From contig OW568902.1 of assembly GCA_938743325.2 (NCBI GenBank), forward strand, positions 248,001-312,000: 64,000 nucleotides of DNA. The letters are read 5' to 3'. Of the stretch, positions 1-10,500 are shown one piece after another (position 1 is the stretch's first letter; each line of letters starts with the position of its first letter). This DNA comes from Pycnococcus provasolii. Taxonomy: Eukaryota > Chlorophyta > Pseudoscourfieldiophyceae > Pseudoscourfieldiales > Pycnococcaceae. Below the pieces are notes generated by a model. The model saw nothing but the letters and a program-made list of their open reading frames with translations. It searched no databases and was not told the origin of the DNA. The position numbers were made by a program, and so were the translations under genes.

Positions 1-1185
1 CGAAGCAGCAGGCGGACGAGCAGGCGAGGGCACAAGCTGCGGCTGACCTGAGGGCGCGCGAGCAGCTCGATGCTCAGCGTCAGAAGCAGGCGGACGCTCG
101 CGCGCAGGCGTATGCTGCGGCGAAGCAGACGTCGCCGCCGCCGTCGCCCCGTGCGATGCCGTCATCTGCTCCAGTGCCGGCAGTTCCCTCGCCGCAAGCG
201 CAGGCGCAATCGAAGCAGCAGGCGGACGAGCAGGCGAGGGCACAAGCTGCGGCTGACCTGAGGGCGCGCGAGCAGCTCGATGCTCAGCGTCAGAAGCAGG
301 CGGACGCTCGCGCGCAGGCGTATGCTGCGGCGAAGCAGATGTCGCCGCCGCCGTCGCCCCGTGCGATGCCGTCATCTGCACCGGCGCCGGCAGTTCCCTC
401 GCCGCAAGCGCAGGCGCAATCGAAGCAGCAGGCGGACGAGCAGGCGAGGGCGCAAGCTGCGGCTGACTTGAGGGCGCGCGAGCAGCTCGATGCTCAGCGT
501 CAGAAGCAGGCGGACGCTCGCGCGCAGGCGTATGCTGCGGCGAAGCAGACGTCGCCGCCGCCGTCGCCCCGTGCGATGCCGTCATCTGCTCCGGCGCCGG
601 CAGTTCCCTCGCCGCAAGCGCAGGCGCAATCGAAGCAGCAGGCGGACGAGCAGGCGAGAGCACAAGCTGCGGCTGACTTGAGGGCGCGCGAGCAGCGCGA
701 TGCTCAGCGTCAGAAGCAGGCTGAGGAGCGCGCAAAAGCCTTCTTAGCTGCCAAGCAGTCGCAGTCGCCGTCGCCATCTTCACCGCCGTCTACATCGCCG
801 CCCTCGTCACCACGGGCGACGAAATCGAAGCAGCAGGCGGACGAGCAGGCGAGGGCACAAGCTGCGGCTGATTTGAGGGCGCGCGAGCAGCGCGATGCTC
901 AGCGTCAGAAGCAGGCGGACGCTCGCGCGCAGGCGTATGCTGCGGCGAAGCAGGCGTCGCCGCTGCCGTCGCCCCGTGCGATGCCGTCATCTGCACCGGC
1001 GCCGGCAGTTCCCTCGCCGCAAGCGCAGGCGCAATCGAAGCAGCAGGCGGACGAGCAAGCGAGGGCGCAAGCTGCGGCTGACCTGAGGGCGCGCGAGCAG
1101 CGCGATGCTCAGCGTCAGAAGCAGGCGGACGCTCGCGCGCAGGCGTATGCTGCGGCGAAGCAGGCGTCGCCGTCATCATCTCCAC
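1..1185 (+). repeat. 210-bp (70-codon) tandem repeat array inside the giant gene
   Basis: The segment beginning atgctcagcgtcagaagcag recurs at 70, 280, 490, about 700, 895 and 1105, giving a period of 210 bp with one 195-bp step. Units differ by only a few bases, so the array is young or homogenised. It continues beyond the left edge. Confidence 0.9.
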
Positions 1186-4100
1186 CAATTTCCCCGACAT
1201 CGTCACCACCCTTATCACCTCGCGCGACGTCGCCGGCTCAAGATGTGCTCAACAAAGAACGACAAGAGCAGGCGGAGGCGGCGTTGCGTATCTGGTCACG
1301 ACAGAAACAGACCGAGGAGCGCATGACGGCGATGCTTCAGCAAGCTGAGGCAGATTCTGCTGCGAAACTTGCAGCCGACGCAAAGATTCGCAGTCATCTC
1401 AATGATCGTCGACAGAAGGAGGCGGAACTTCGAGCAAGGGCATTCGCTGAGGCGAAGGCCACGACTCCACCGCCTCAAGCCGCCTACACGTCACCCGCTT
1501 CTGTTTCGCCAGCGGTGCCGTCGCCTCAGCTGCGACAAGAGGCAAAGCAGCAAGCGGATGACAAGGCAAGGGAAAATGCGGCAGCTGCTGCCAAGGCTCG
1601 AGAGGAGCTGCAGAACCGTCGGAATAAGGACGCAGAAGCGCGCGCGAAAGCATATGCGGATTACAAAGCCTCGACGCCGGCGCCGGCGCCGGTCATTCCG
1701 CAGACGGCACCAGTCGTTCCGCAGGCGCCACCCCAGCCGACGCGAGAGCAGAAACAGGAGCAAGCCCGCATTAAGGCTGCTGCCGATGCGAAGCTTCGCG
1801 GGGCACGAAACCAAATGCAACAGCAGGAGGCGGCATCCCGCGCTAAGGCGTTTGCGGAGGCGAAGGCTGCTCAGTTTGAATCAACGTCTGCACCAGCTGC
1901 ACCGATTCCCGTCGCTGCCCGTGCCGCGTTTGCTCAATCGCACACAGATCAAAAGAAGATTGAGGCGCAGGCGAAGGCGAAGGCTGACGCGCAGGCACGA
2001 GAGGCGTTGGACGCACAACGTCAAAAGCAGGCGGAGGATCGAGCTCGCTTGTTCGCGGCTGCGAAGGAGTCGTCGCCATCCTCTTCTCCACCATCCTCGC
2101 CACGCGCAGTCGCCGCGGCAGCGGCGGCACCGGCGATGCCGGCTCGTACGCCAGCGCTGCCATCGCGCGCGCAGACACAGCAGCAAGCTCAGGCCGAAGC
2201 GCAGGCGAAGGCGAAGGCTGACGCGCAGGCACGAGAGGCGTTGAACGCACAACGTCAAAAGCAGGCGGAGGATCGAGCTCGCTTGTTCGCGGCTGCGAAG
2301 GAGTCGTCGCCATCCTCTTCTCCACCATCCTCGCCACGCGCAGTCGCCGCGGCAGCGGCGGCTCCGGCGATGCCGGCTCGTACGCCAGCGCCGCCATCGC
2401 GCGCGCAGACACAGCAGCAAGCTCAGGCCGAAGCGCAGGCGCAGGCGAAGGCTGACGCGCAGGCACGAGAGGCGTTGAACGCACAACGTCAAAAGCAGGC
2501 GGAGAATCGAGCTCGCTTGTTCGCGGCTGCGAAGGAGTCGTCGCCATCCTCTTCTCCACCATCCTCGCCACGCGCAGTCGCCGCGGCAGCGGCGGCTCCG
2601 GCGATGCCGGCTCGTACGCCAGCGCCGCCATCGCGCGCGCAGACACAGCAGCAAGCTCAGGCCGAAGCGCAGGCGAAGGCGAAGGCTGACGCGCAAGCAC
2701 GAGAGGCGTTGAACGCACAACGTCAAAAGCAGGCGGAGGACCGAGCGAAGGCGTTTTTGGAGGCCAAGGAGGCATCCTTTGCGCCTTCAGCACCCTGGTC
2801 GCAAGACGAAACCATGCAACCTTCGAGTAAGAGTAAAAGGAACGATGAGCCGGTGGGCGAAGAAGAAGCGAAAGGAATTGCTGCATGGGCATCAAATGCG
2901 CGGGATGAGTTGAAGGCCATGCGTGAGAAAATTGCGGCGGCACGTGAATATGCTGTCGAGGCACCAACCACAAACATGACACAACAACACGCAGAAGAGC
3001 AGTTACACATTAAGGCAGCTGCGGATGCACACGCTCGTGCACAGCTCAACGCGCAACGCAAATCCAAAGCTGACGAACGCGCAAAGGCATTCGCCGATGC
3101 GAAGGCCGCAACATCCACGCCTGCACGTGCCATCCCGACTGCGGTATCAGCAAACGCCTCGCAACAAGCGCAGGTGCGACAGAAGCAGGATGACCAGGCC
3201 AAAGCGCAAGCTGCCGCGGACTTGAAGGCGCGCGAGCAGCTCGACATGCAGCGTAAGAAGCAGGCGGAGGAACGTGCGAAGGCGTACGCTGCTGCGAAAC
3301 AGGTGTCGCCGTCAGCATCGCCGTCCGTATCACCACCCCTGTCGCCACGTGCCACGTCGCCGGCTCAAGATATGCTCAACAAAGAACGACAAGAGCTGGC
3401 AGAGTCGACTCTGAGACTCTGGTCACGACAGAAACAGACTGAGGAACGCATGACTGCGAAGCGTCAGCAAGCTGAGGCAGAAGCGATGGCAAAATCCGCA
3501 GCAGACGCGAAGGTCCGCGATCATCTTAACGATCGACGACAGAAGGAGGCTGAGGAACGAGCACGGGCATTCGCCGAGGCGAAGGCAGCGACGCCAGCGC
3601 CGCAAGCCGCATCCGCTGCACCCGCTGCACCCGCGTCTGTCCCCCAAGCCGCACCGTCGCCTCAGCTGCGACAACAGGCCAAGCAGGTGTCCGACGAGCA
3701 GGCACGGGCTCGCGCCGCCGCGGACGCGAAGGCGCGAGAAGAGCTGCAGGCCATTCGCAAGAAGGAAGCCGAAGCGCGCGCAATGGCATTCGCAGACTTC
3801 AAGGCAGCGACGCCCATACCTGCGCCTGTCATTCCGCCGGCGGCGCCAACGCCTCAGGCGCGACCACAGCCGACACGAGAGCAGAAGCTCGAGCAAACGC
3901 GCGCCACCGCTGCGGCAGATGCCAAGCTTCGCGAGGCACGTAGCAAGATGCAGCAGGAGGAGGCCTCAACGCGTGCAAAGGCTTTCGCTGCGGCGAAGGC
4001 TGCTCAGTTTGCATCTCTGCCCGCTGCACCAGCATCACCCGTGGCGGCGCGTGCTTCCGATGCTAAGACAAAAGAAGCGGAGGCGAAAGCACTTGCGGAT

Positions 4101-7100
4101 GCGAAAGCGCGCGAGCAGATCGACATGCAGCGTAAGAAGCAGGCGGAGGAACGTGCGAAGGCGTACGCGCAGGCCAAGTCCGAGGCACCCACGCCTGTCG
4201 CTCCGCCTGCACCAGCGGTGCCTGCACATGTGCCGCAGCAAACCGACGAACAGGCAAGACGCGCCGAGGCGGCGAAGCAAGCCGAAGAGCGTGCAAAGGC
4301 ATTCGCGGCGGCGAAGGCGACTGCCACGCCCGCCCGTGTGCCCGCATCACCGCCGGCGCCCGCTCCTCGCATGCGTCCGCAGCAGGATGACCAGGCGCGA
4401 CGCGAGGCGGAGGCGAAAGCACTTGCGGATGCGAAAGCGCGCGAGCAGATCGACATGCAGCGTAAGAAGCAGGCGGAGGAACGTGCGAAGGCGTACGCGC
4501 AGGCCAAGTCCGAGGCACCCACGCCTGTCGCTCCACCTGCACCAGCGGCGCCTGCACATGTGCCGCAGCAAACCGACGAACAGGCAAGACGCGCCGAGGC
4601 GGCGAAGCAAGCCGAAGAGCGTGCAAAGGCATTCGCGGCGGCGAAGGCGACTGCCACGCCCGCCCGTGTGCCCGCATCACCGCCGGCGCCCGTTCCTCGC
4701 ATGCGTCCGCAGCAGGATGACCAGGCGCGACGCGAGGCGGAGGCGAAAGCACTTGCGGATGCGAAAGCGCGCGAGCAGATCGACATGCAGCGTAAGAAGC
4801 AGGCGGAGGAACGTGCGAAGGCGTACGCGCAGGCCAAGTCCGAGGCACCCACGCCTGTCGCTCCACCTGCACCAGCGGTGCCTGCACATGTGCCGCAGCA
4901 AACCGACGAACAGGCAAGACGCGCCGAGGCGGCGAAGCAAGCCGAAGAGCGTGCAAAGGCATTCGCGGCGGCGAAGGCGACTGCCACGCCCGCCCGTGTG
5001 CCTGCATCACCGCCGGCGCCCGCTCCTCGCATGCGTCCGCAGCAGGATGACCAGGCGCGACGCGAGGCGGAGGCGAAAGCACTTGCGGATGCGAAAGCGC
5101 GCGAGCAGATCGACATGCAGCGTAAGAAGCAGGCGGAGGAACGTGCGAAGGCGTACGCGCAGGCCAAGTCCGAGGCACCCACGCCTGTCGCTCCGCTTGC
5201 ACCAGCGGTGCCTGCACATGTGCCGCAGCAAACCGACGAACAGGCAAGACGCGCCGAGGCGGCGAAGCAAGCCGAAGAGCGTGCAAAGGCATTCGCGGCG
5301 GCGAAGGCGACTGCCACGCCCGCCCGTGTGCCCGCATCACCGCCGGCGCCCGCTCCTCGCATGCGTCCGCAGCAGGATGACCAGGCGCGACGCGAGGCGG
5401 AGGCGAAAGCACTTGCGGATACGAAAGCGCGCGAGCAGATCGACATGCAGCGTAAGAAGCAGGCGGAGGAACGTGCGAAGGCGTACGCTGCTGCGAAACA
5501 GGTGTCGCCGTCAGCATCGCCGTCCGTATCACCACCCCTGTCGCCACGTGCCACGTCGCCGGCTCAAGATATGCTCAACAAAGAACGACAAGAGCTGGCA
5601 GAGTTGACTCTGAGACTCTGGTCACGACAGAAACAGACTGAGGAACGCATGACTGCGAAGCGTCAGCAAGCTGAGGCAGAAGCGATGGCAAAATCCGCAG
5701 CAGACGCGAAGGTCCGCGATCATCTTAACGATCGACGACAGAAGGAGGCTGAGGAACGAGCACGGGCATTCGCCGAGGCGAAGGCAGCGACGCCAGCGCC
5801 GCAAGCCGCATCCGCTGCACCCGCTGCACCCGCGTCTGTCCCCCAAGCCGCACCGTCGCCTCAGCTGCGACAACAGGCCAAGCAGGTGTCCGACGAGCAG
5901 GCACGGGCTCGCGCCGCCGCGGACGCGAAGGCGCGAGAAGAGCTGCAGGCCATTCGCAAGAAGGAAGCCGAAGCGCGCGCAATGGCATTCGCAGACTTCA
6001 AGGCAGCGACGCCCATACCTGCGCCTGTCATTCCGCCGGCGGCGCCAACGCCTCAGGCGCGACCACAGCCGACACGAGAGCAGAAGCTCGAGCAAACGCG
6101 CGCCACCGCTGCGGCAGATGCCAAGCTTCGCGAGGCACGTAGCAAGATGCAGCAGGAGGAGGCCTCAACGCGTGCGAAGGCTTTCGCTGCGGCGAAGGCT
6201 GCTCAGTTTGCATCTCTGCCCGCTGCACCAGCATCGCCCGTGGTGGCGCGTGCTTCCGATGCTAAGACAAAAGAAGCGGAGGCGAAAGCACTTGCGGATG
6301 CGAAAGCGCGCGAGCAGCTCGACATGCAGCGTAAGAAGCAGGCGGAGGAACGTGCGAAGGCGTACGCGCAGGCCAAGTCCGAGGCACCCACGCCTGTCGC
6401 TCCGCCTGCACCAGCGGCGCCTGCACATGTGCCGCAGCAAACCGACGAACAGGCAAGACGCGCCGAGGCGACGAAGCAAGCCGAAGAGCGTGCAAAGGCA
6501 TTCGCGGCGGCGAAGGCGACTGCCACGCCCGCCCGTGTGCCTGCATCACCGCCGGCGCCCGCTCCTCGCATGCGTCCGCAGCAGGATGACCAGGCGCGAC
6601 GCGAGGCGGAGGCGAAAGCACTTGCGGATGCGAAAGCGCGCGAGCAGCTCGACATGCAGCGTAAGAAGCAGGCGGAGGAACGTGCGAAGGCGTACGCGCA
6701 GGCCAAGTCCGAGGCACCCACGCCTGTCGCTCCACCTGCACCAGCGGCGCCTGCACATGTGCCGCAGCAAACCGACGAACAGGCAAGACGCGCCGAGGCG
6801 ACGAAGCAAGCCGAAGAGCGTGCAAAGGCATTCGCGGCGGCGAAGGCGACTGCCACGCCCGCCCGTGTGCCTGCATCACCGCCGGCGCCCGTTCCTCGCA
6901 TGCGTCCGCAGCAGGATGACCAGGCGCGACGCGAGGCGGAGGCGAAAGCACTTGCGGATGCGAAAGCGCGCGAGCAGCTCGACATGCAGCGTAAGAAGCA
7001 GGCGGAGGAACGTGCGAAGGCGTACGCGCAGGCCAAGTCCGAGGCACCCACGCCTGTCGCTCCACCTGCACCAGCGGTGCCTGCACATGTGCCGCAGCAA

Positions 7101-8978
7101 ACCGACGAACAGGCAAGACGCGCCGAGGCGGCGAAGCAAGCCGAAGAGCGTGCAAAGGCATTCGCGGCGGCGAAGGCGACTGCCACGCCCGCCCGTGTGC
7201 CTGCATCACCGCCGGCGCCCGTTCCTCGCATGCGTCCGCAGCAGGATGACCAGGCGCGACGCGAGGCGGAGGCGAAAGCACTTGCGGATGCGAAAGCGCG
7301 CGAGCAGATCGACATGCAGCGTAAGAAGCAGGCGGAGGAACGTGCGAAGGCGTACGCGCAGGCCAAGTCCGAACCACCTTCAGAGCCCGCCTCAACAGCT
7401 TCTGTGTCCTCGCCGCCGCCATCTCATCAGGCGCGTATGGAGGCGGATGAGGAGGCGCGTACGAAGGCTGCTGCTGATGCTAAGATTCGCGAGCATTTGA
7501 ATATGAGGCGGGCGAAGGAGGCTGAGGAACGAGCACGGGCTTATGCATCTGCTAAGGCGGAGGCTCCTTCCGCACCTGCGCCACCCGTGCCACCTGCAAA
7601 GGCACCACCTCCCGCGGATGTGAAGGCTCGTGCCGAGCTCATGCTGAAACGGCAGAGGGAGGCTGATGCTCGGGCAAAGGCGTTCGCGGAGGCGAAGGAT
7701 GTGCCTCCCACCCCACCGACTAAGCCGCCGTCGCCGCAGACTCCTAAAACACCGCCAGTTACTCAAACGCCACAAGAGCCGTCGTCCTTGGAAATTGCTC
7801 GACAAAGGGCGTTACTGGAAGAGCAGATTGCAAAGGATGAGAAGGCTCGAGCTGAGCTGGATTCTAGGCGACAACAGGAGGCTAAGGAGCGTGCTGAGGC
7901 ATATCAACGAGCAAAGCTTGAGCCACCTGTGTCGCACCCCATAGAACAGGACGTGAAACCATTGCGGGATGATAAGCCTGCCTCCACGGACCCTTTCTCC
8001 ATTGCACATGAGAAACTTGACGCGAGAGAACAGGCTGTGGCTGAGGCGAAGGCGAAGCTTCGACAAGAAATCGAAGCGCGAGACCAGGAGAAAATCTGGG
8101 CGGAGCAGGGGGCTGCCGCCGCAGCAGCAGAGGCAAAGATGCACAAGCAGCACGCTGCGAATGCTGCGGCTGCTAAGGCGGAGGCGGAAAGGAAGGCTGC
8201 GGAAGCCGCCGCAGAAATTGCACACGCGCAGGAGCATGCTGCCGCTGCCGCAAGGGCTGAGGCGGAGATGGCTGCGGCTGCCGCTGCCGAGGCGATTTCA
8301 CTGGCGAATTCGCAGGCAACAGATGCAGCTACCAAAGCGAATCAGTATGAGGTGGAAGTTGCCGCAAGGATGAGGCCAGATTTTGAGGCACTTGCGCAAG
8401 CTGACGTGACGAGATTATCTGAGGTCATCGCACGTCGCATTGACGAGGCGCGAATGCTCGAGCTGAAGGTGGTCACCATGGCCGCGCATCTCGCGTCCGC
8501 GGAGGCTTCACTGGCACACGCAAGGATGGAGGAGTGGGCAGCCGAGTCGGCAGCCTCTTCTGCGTTGGACAAGACTGTCAACCAGTTCCTCACGAACGCT
8601 GAGGCAGAAGCCGCCCGGGCGAATGAGGAGGCGCTCGCGAAGACGCAGGTGGCTGTGGCAGCTAGCAAGGCTGTGAGTGAGGCGACGAGGGACGTTGCCG
8701 CCGCCGCGGAAAAGGTTGACGAGGCTAAGGAGGAGCTCGCGAAGGCGGAGGCTGACGTGGCAGCTTTAGAGTGGATTCGTACGAGGCGTCAGCAAGAAGT
8801 TCATGGCGCCGCCTTGGAGAGTGACAGAGCAAGGGAGGCTGTGGAGGAGGCTGTGGAGGAGGCGCAAAAGTTGCCAAAGAAGAAGAAGAACAAGAAGGGT
8901 GCGCGCGTGATTGGCATTGCCACCGCGGTGGGATTCGCGGCTGCGTTTGTGCTGCGAAAAGTGTTGACTGGCGTCTAG
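3..8978 (+). CDS. Giant Ala/Gln/Lys/Arg-rich coiled-coil repeat protein with C-terminal tail anchor (5' partial)
   Basis: The reading frame is open at the left window edge, so the start lies outside; about 2,990 codons are visible. The protein alternates charged helical stretches (cores such as AREQLDAQRQKQADARAQ and KQAEERAKAYA) with Pro/Ser-rich linkers (SPPPSPRA). This looks like long coiled-coil or single-helix rods broken by flexible hinges. The last ~400 residues lose the Pro linkers and become a continuous Ala/Glu/Lys coiled coil. The C terminus is a basic patch (KKKKNKKGAR), about 17 hydrophobic residues (VIGIATAVGFAAAFVL) and a short basic tail. That is the layout of a tail-anchored membrane protein facing the cytosol. 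No catalytic domain is visible. A structural or tethering role is inference. The long ORFs in other frames here are by-products of the repeats. Confidence 0.85.
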   Translation, partial: KQQADEQARAQAAADLRAREQLDAQRQKQADARAQAYAAAKQTSPPPSPRAMPSSAPVPAVPSPQAQAQSKQQADEQARAQAAADLRAREQLDAQRQKQADARAQAYAAAKQMSPPPSPRAMPSSAPAPAVPSPQAQAQSKQQADEQARAQAAADLRAREQLDAQRQKQADARAQAYAAAKQTSPPPSPRAMPSSAPAPAVPSPQAQAQSKQQADEQARAQAAADLRAREQRDAQRQKQAEERAKAFLAAKQSQSPSPSSPPSTSPPSSPRATKSKQQADEQARAQAAADLRAREQRDAQRQKQADARAQAYAAAKQASPLPSPRAMPSSAPAPAVPSPQAQAQSKQQADEQARAQAAADLRAREQRDAQRQKQADARAQAYAAAKQASPSSSPPISPTSSPPLSPRATSPAQDVLNKERQEQAEAALRIWSRQKQTEERMTAMLQQAEADSAAKLAADAKIRSHLNDRRQKEAELRARAFAEAKATTPPPQAAYTSPASVSPAVPSPQLRQEAKQQADDKARENAAAAAKAREELQNRRNKDAEARAKAYADYKASTPAPAPVIPQTAPVVPQAPPQPTREQKQEQARIKAAADAKLRGARNQMQQQEAASRAKAFAEAKAAQFESTSAPAAPIPVAARAAFAQSHTDQKKIEAQAKAKADAQAREALDAQRQKQAEDRARLFAAAKESSPSSSPPSSPRAVAAAAAAPAMPARTPALPSRAQTQQQAQAEAQAKAKADAQAREALNAQRQKQAEDRARLFAAAKESSPSSSPPSSPRAVAAAAAAPAMPARTPAPPSRAQTQQQAQAEAQAQAKADAQAREALNAQRQKQAENRARLFAAAKESSPSSSPPSSPRAVAAAAAAPAMPARTPAPPSRAQTQQQAQAEAQAKAKADAQAREALNAQRQKQAEDRAKAFLEAKEASFAPSAPWSQDETMQPSSKSKRNDEPVGEEEAKGIAAWASNARDELKAMREKIAAAREYAVEAPTTNMTQQHAEEQLHIKAAADAHARAQLNAQRKSKADERAKAFADAKAATSTPARAIPTAVSANASQQAQVRQKQDDQAKAQAAADLKAREQLDMQRKKQAEERAKAYAAAKQVSPSASPSVSPPLSPRATSPAQDMLNKERQELAESTLRLWSRQKQTEERMTAKRQQAEAEAMAKSAADAKVRDHLNDRRQKEAEERARAFAEAKAATPAPQAASAAPAAPASVPQAAPSPQLRQQAKQVSDEQARARAAADAKAREELQAIRKKEAEARAMAFADFKAATPIPAPVIPPAAPTPQARPQPTREQKLEQTRATAAADAKLREARSKMQQEEASTRAKAFAAAKAAQFASLPAAPASPVAARASDAKTKEAEAKALADAKAREQIDMQRKKQAEERAKAYAQAKSEAPTPVAPPAPAVPAHVPQQTDEQARRAEAAKQAEERAKAFAAAKATATPARVPASPPAPAPRMRPQQDDQARREAEAKALADAKAREQIDMQRKKQAEERAKAYAQAKSEAPTPVAPPAPAAPAHVPQQTDEQARRAEAAKQAEERAKAFAAAKATATPARVPASPPAPVPRMRPQQDDQARREAEAKALADAKAREQIDMQRKKQAEERAKAYAQAKSEAPTPVAPPAPAVPAHVPQQTDEQARRAEAAKQAEERAKAFAAAKATATPARVPASPPAPAPRMRPQQDDQARREAEAKALADAKAREQIDMQRKKQAEERAKAYAQAKSEAPTPVAPLAPAVPAHVPQQTDEQARRAEAAKQAEERAKAFAAAKATATPARVPASPPAPAPRMRPQQDDQARREAEAKALADTKAREQIDMQRKKQAEERAKAYAAAKQVSPSASPSVSPPLSPRATSPAQDMLNKERQELAELTLRLWSRQKQTEERMTAKRQQAEAEAMAKSAADAKVRDHLNDRRQKEAEERARAFAEAKAATPAPQAASAAPAAPASVPQAAPSPQLRQQAKQVSDEQARARAAADAKAREELQAIRKKEAEARAMAFADFKAATPIPAPVIPPAAPTPQARPQPTREQKLEQTRATAAADAKLREARSKMQQEEASTRAKAFAAAKAAQFASLPAAPASPVVARASDAKTKEAEAKALADAKAREQLDMQRKKQAEERAKAYAQAKSEAPTPVAPPAPAAPAHVPQQTDEQARRAEATKQAEERAKAFAAAKATATPARVPASPPAPAPRMRPQQDDQARREAEAKALADAKAREQLDMQRKKQAEERAKAYAQAKSEAPTPVAPPAPAAPAHVPQQTDEQARRAEATKQAEERAKAFAAAKATATPARVPASPPAPVPRMRPQQDDQARREAEAKALADAKAREQLDMQRKKQAEERAKAYAQAKSEAPTPVAPPAPAVPAHVPQQTDEQARRAEAAKQAEERAKAFAAAKATATPARVPASPPAPVPRMRPQQDDQARREAEAKALADAKAREQIDMQRKKQAEERAKAYAQAKSEPPSEPASTASVSSPPPSHQARMEADEEARTKAAADAKIREHLNMRRAKEAEERARAYASAKAEAPSAPAPPVPPAKAPPPADVKARAELMLKRQREADARAKAFAEAKDVPPTPPTKPPSPQTPKTPPVTQTPQEPSSLEIARQRALLEEQIAKDEKARAELDSRRQQEAKERAEAYQRAKLEPPVSHPIEQDVKPLRDDKPASTDPFSIAHEKLDAREQAVAEAKAKLRQEIEARDQEKIWAEQGAAAAAAEAKMHKQHAANAAAAKAEAERKAAEAAAEIAHAQEHAAAAARAEAEMAAAAAAEAISLANSQATDAATKANQYEVEVAARMRPDFEALAQADVTRLSEVIARRIDEARMLELKVVTMAAHLASAEASLAHARMEEWAAESAASSALDKTVNQFLTNAEAEAARANEEALAKTQVAVAASKAVSEATRDVAAAAEKVDEAKEELAKAEADVAALEWIRTRRQQEVHGAALESDRAREAVEEAVEEAQKLPKKKKNKKGARVIGIATAVGFAAAFVLRKVLTGV
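1960..2745 (+). repeat. 234-bp (78-codon) tandem repeat array inside the giant gene
   Basis: The string gaaggagtcgtcgccatcc recurs at 2063, 2297 and 2531, a period of 234 bp. Each unit encodes a Ser/Pro linker (SSPSSSPPSSPRAV), an Ala-rich stretch and a charged helix. The period is a multiple of three, so copy-number change keeps the frame. Confidence 0.88.
3230..7370 (+). repeat. Higher-order repeat: 2,199-bp duplication carrying 330-bp tandem units
   Basis: A block of about 870 bp at 3230-4110 is repeated almost without change at 5429-6309 (offset 2,199 bp; 733 codons). Each copy is followed by 330-bp (110-codon) tandem units: about four after the first (near 4080-5430) and just over three after the second (near 6280-7370). 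Units differ by single changes such as Ile/Leu in AREQIDMQ and AREQLDMQ. All periods are multiples of three. The pattern indicates stepwise tandem duplication inside one coding region. Confidence 0.88.
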
Positions 8979-9900
8979 CGGTGGGTTTTGCAATTTTACT
9001 TTTGATTTTTTTTGTAGATAATATTGGATCATGGGGACCTCGACCACTTAAATTTGTTTTGAGCCTAGATGAGTGGGTCAAACAAATAATGGGTCCCGCC
9101 CACATCCTGAGTGAGTCCTGACCACCACCACACTCACATACATCGGGGTGGAGGGTGGTCAAGAAGTTGCTCAGAAAGAAATGAGTCTCACCATTTCACC
9201 AAGTCACCAGGTGCCCTCTCGAACCAACAACGACATGTCGACACTCGACATCTATCGTTTGTTTGTCCAGATACTGTAGGATACGCCAGGCACCCACGAA
9301 ACCAGGCACACACACCATGCGAAACCTGGACAAAATCTCGCATGGATCAGCAAATCCAGCCTGCAATCTTCCCCAAGCCTGTCATCCCTCCCAACAAGCA
9401 GGAAATCCATCCCCAAAAGTTGCAAAAAAAACGGAAATCCAGCCTTCTTCCCCAGACTACCGGGTACTCCATAATAAATCCAGGATGCGGAAATTACGGG
9501 ACCAACCAATGAAACCAAAAAAAAAAAACCACACACAGGACAGCCTACATATATAGCATAGCATAGCACAGTATAGCACAGTATTTGGTCGCACCACATT
9601 CTTTTCTCCGTAAAACAAAAGCCAAAAAAAGCCTTTTATTGTACGGTACATTGTACAGTCTGTACATACAGAATATTCGGCCAATATTCGGTCAGCGTTC
9701 CCCCTCTATTAGCTCGACTATTGTAAGCGTCACCGAATATTGGGAGTATTAATATCTGCTGCCAGTCTAGTCACCCTATGTGAATAAGGGGGCGCCTCAA
9801 CCAGCCTGCCTCTCTTCTCTCTCCGTCCGAAGAAGAATAATCAAACTTAACTTACTACGATTGGTTCGCTCATTGTTGTATTCTTTCACCTGAGTCCTTA
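8979..9900. other. Intergenic region without recognisable gene
   Basis: This is AT-richer DNA between the giant gene and the next plus-strand gene. It contains short A/T runs and a small tandem repeat (atagcatagcatagcacagtatagcacagta, near 9550-9580). Two ORFs of about 100-130 codons (9111-9512 and 9263-9556) have intergenic composition and no protein-like features. The upstream part presumably holds the promoter of the gene at 9901. Confidence 0.6.
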
Positions 9901-10431
9901 ATGTGCTCTTCCATGTCGTCGCCGATTAGCAGCACACAACAACAGGTGGTGGTTGCCTCCTCCTCCTCCTTGTCGTCGGACTCCGACTCGTCGGCCCCTT
10001 CTTGGGTTGTGGTGGAGCTTGATCTTCACGTGAATGTCAACGACTCCTTGCCTCTCGGCAGCAGAAACTACTCGGAGCAGCACCACCAGCACAAGCTTGA
10101 GCATACAGGGAGTGGTGGTGGTGAGCTGACTGAGCTCTACGAGCACGCGTCTAGGTCAAAGAAACGACTCTTTCCCTGTGGAGAAGAAGAAAAGTTCTCG
10201 CGGGTGAAGGGGAACGAATGCGAAGCCTGTGGCGGGAACGTCGTCAGCATGGGATGTGACGGCGATGACACGGACGATATCGTGCAGCACTTTCGATATT
10301 CCACTTCGTCTTCCCACCACGAGGCGCGCTTCTTAGCGCTTCTCCAAAACTATACCTGGGAGTATAACGAAGTGCGCAAGTTGCGCATGAAGCCGACTGT
10401 TGTTAAGAACGGAGTTGCGGCCGCAGCTTGA
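9901..10431 (+). CDS. Hypothetical protein, Ser-rich N terminus
   Basis: A 176-residue ORF starts with ATG at 9901, with a second in-frame ATG at 9913. The N-terminal ~40 residues are Ser/Val/Gln-rich and probably disordered. The middle has a basic patch (SRSKKRLFPC) and a possible zinc-knuckle-like Cys pair (NECEACGG). The C-terminal ~50 residues, with several aromatic residues (LLQNYTWEYNEVRKLRMK), look like a short folded segment. I recognise no family. It converges on the minus-strand gene ending at 10809. Composition is intermediate between clear genes and intergenic DNA, so coding status is likely but not certain. Confidence 0.5.
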   Translation: MCSSMSSPISSTQQQVVVASSSSLSSDSDSSAPSWVVVELDLHVNVNDSLPLGSRNYSEQHHQHKLEHTGSGGGELTELYEHASRSKKRLFPCGEEEKFSRVKGNECEACGGNVVSMGCDGDDTDDIVQHFRYSTSSSHHEARFLALLQNYTWEYNEVRKLRMKPTVVKNGVAAAA

Positions 10432-10468
10432 GTGCGTGTTTGGAACCTGTGGTGGTGGTTGCTATCAT

Positions 10469-10500
10469 CGTTGTCGTCGTCGTCGTCGTCGTCGTTGTTA
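10469..10500 (+). repeat. GTC trinucleotide microsatellite
   Basis: About eight consecutive gtc units lie just after the stop codon at 10431, presumably within its 3' UTR. Confidence 0.85.

Noticed and set aside
3919-7500. Long ORFs on both strands inside the giant repeat gene (for example 4004-5554 minus, 4063-5547 minus, 3919-5607 plus)
   Set aside because: They arise because the 330-bp units lack stops in several frames. They share the repeat periods, have aberrant Arg- or Cys-rich translations and no independent start context.
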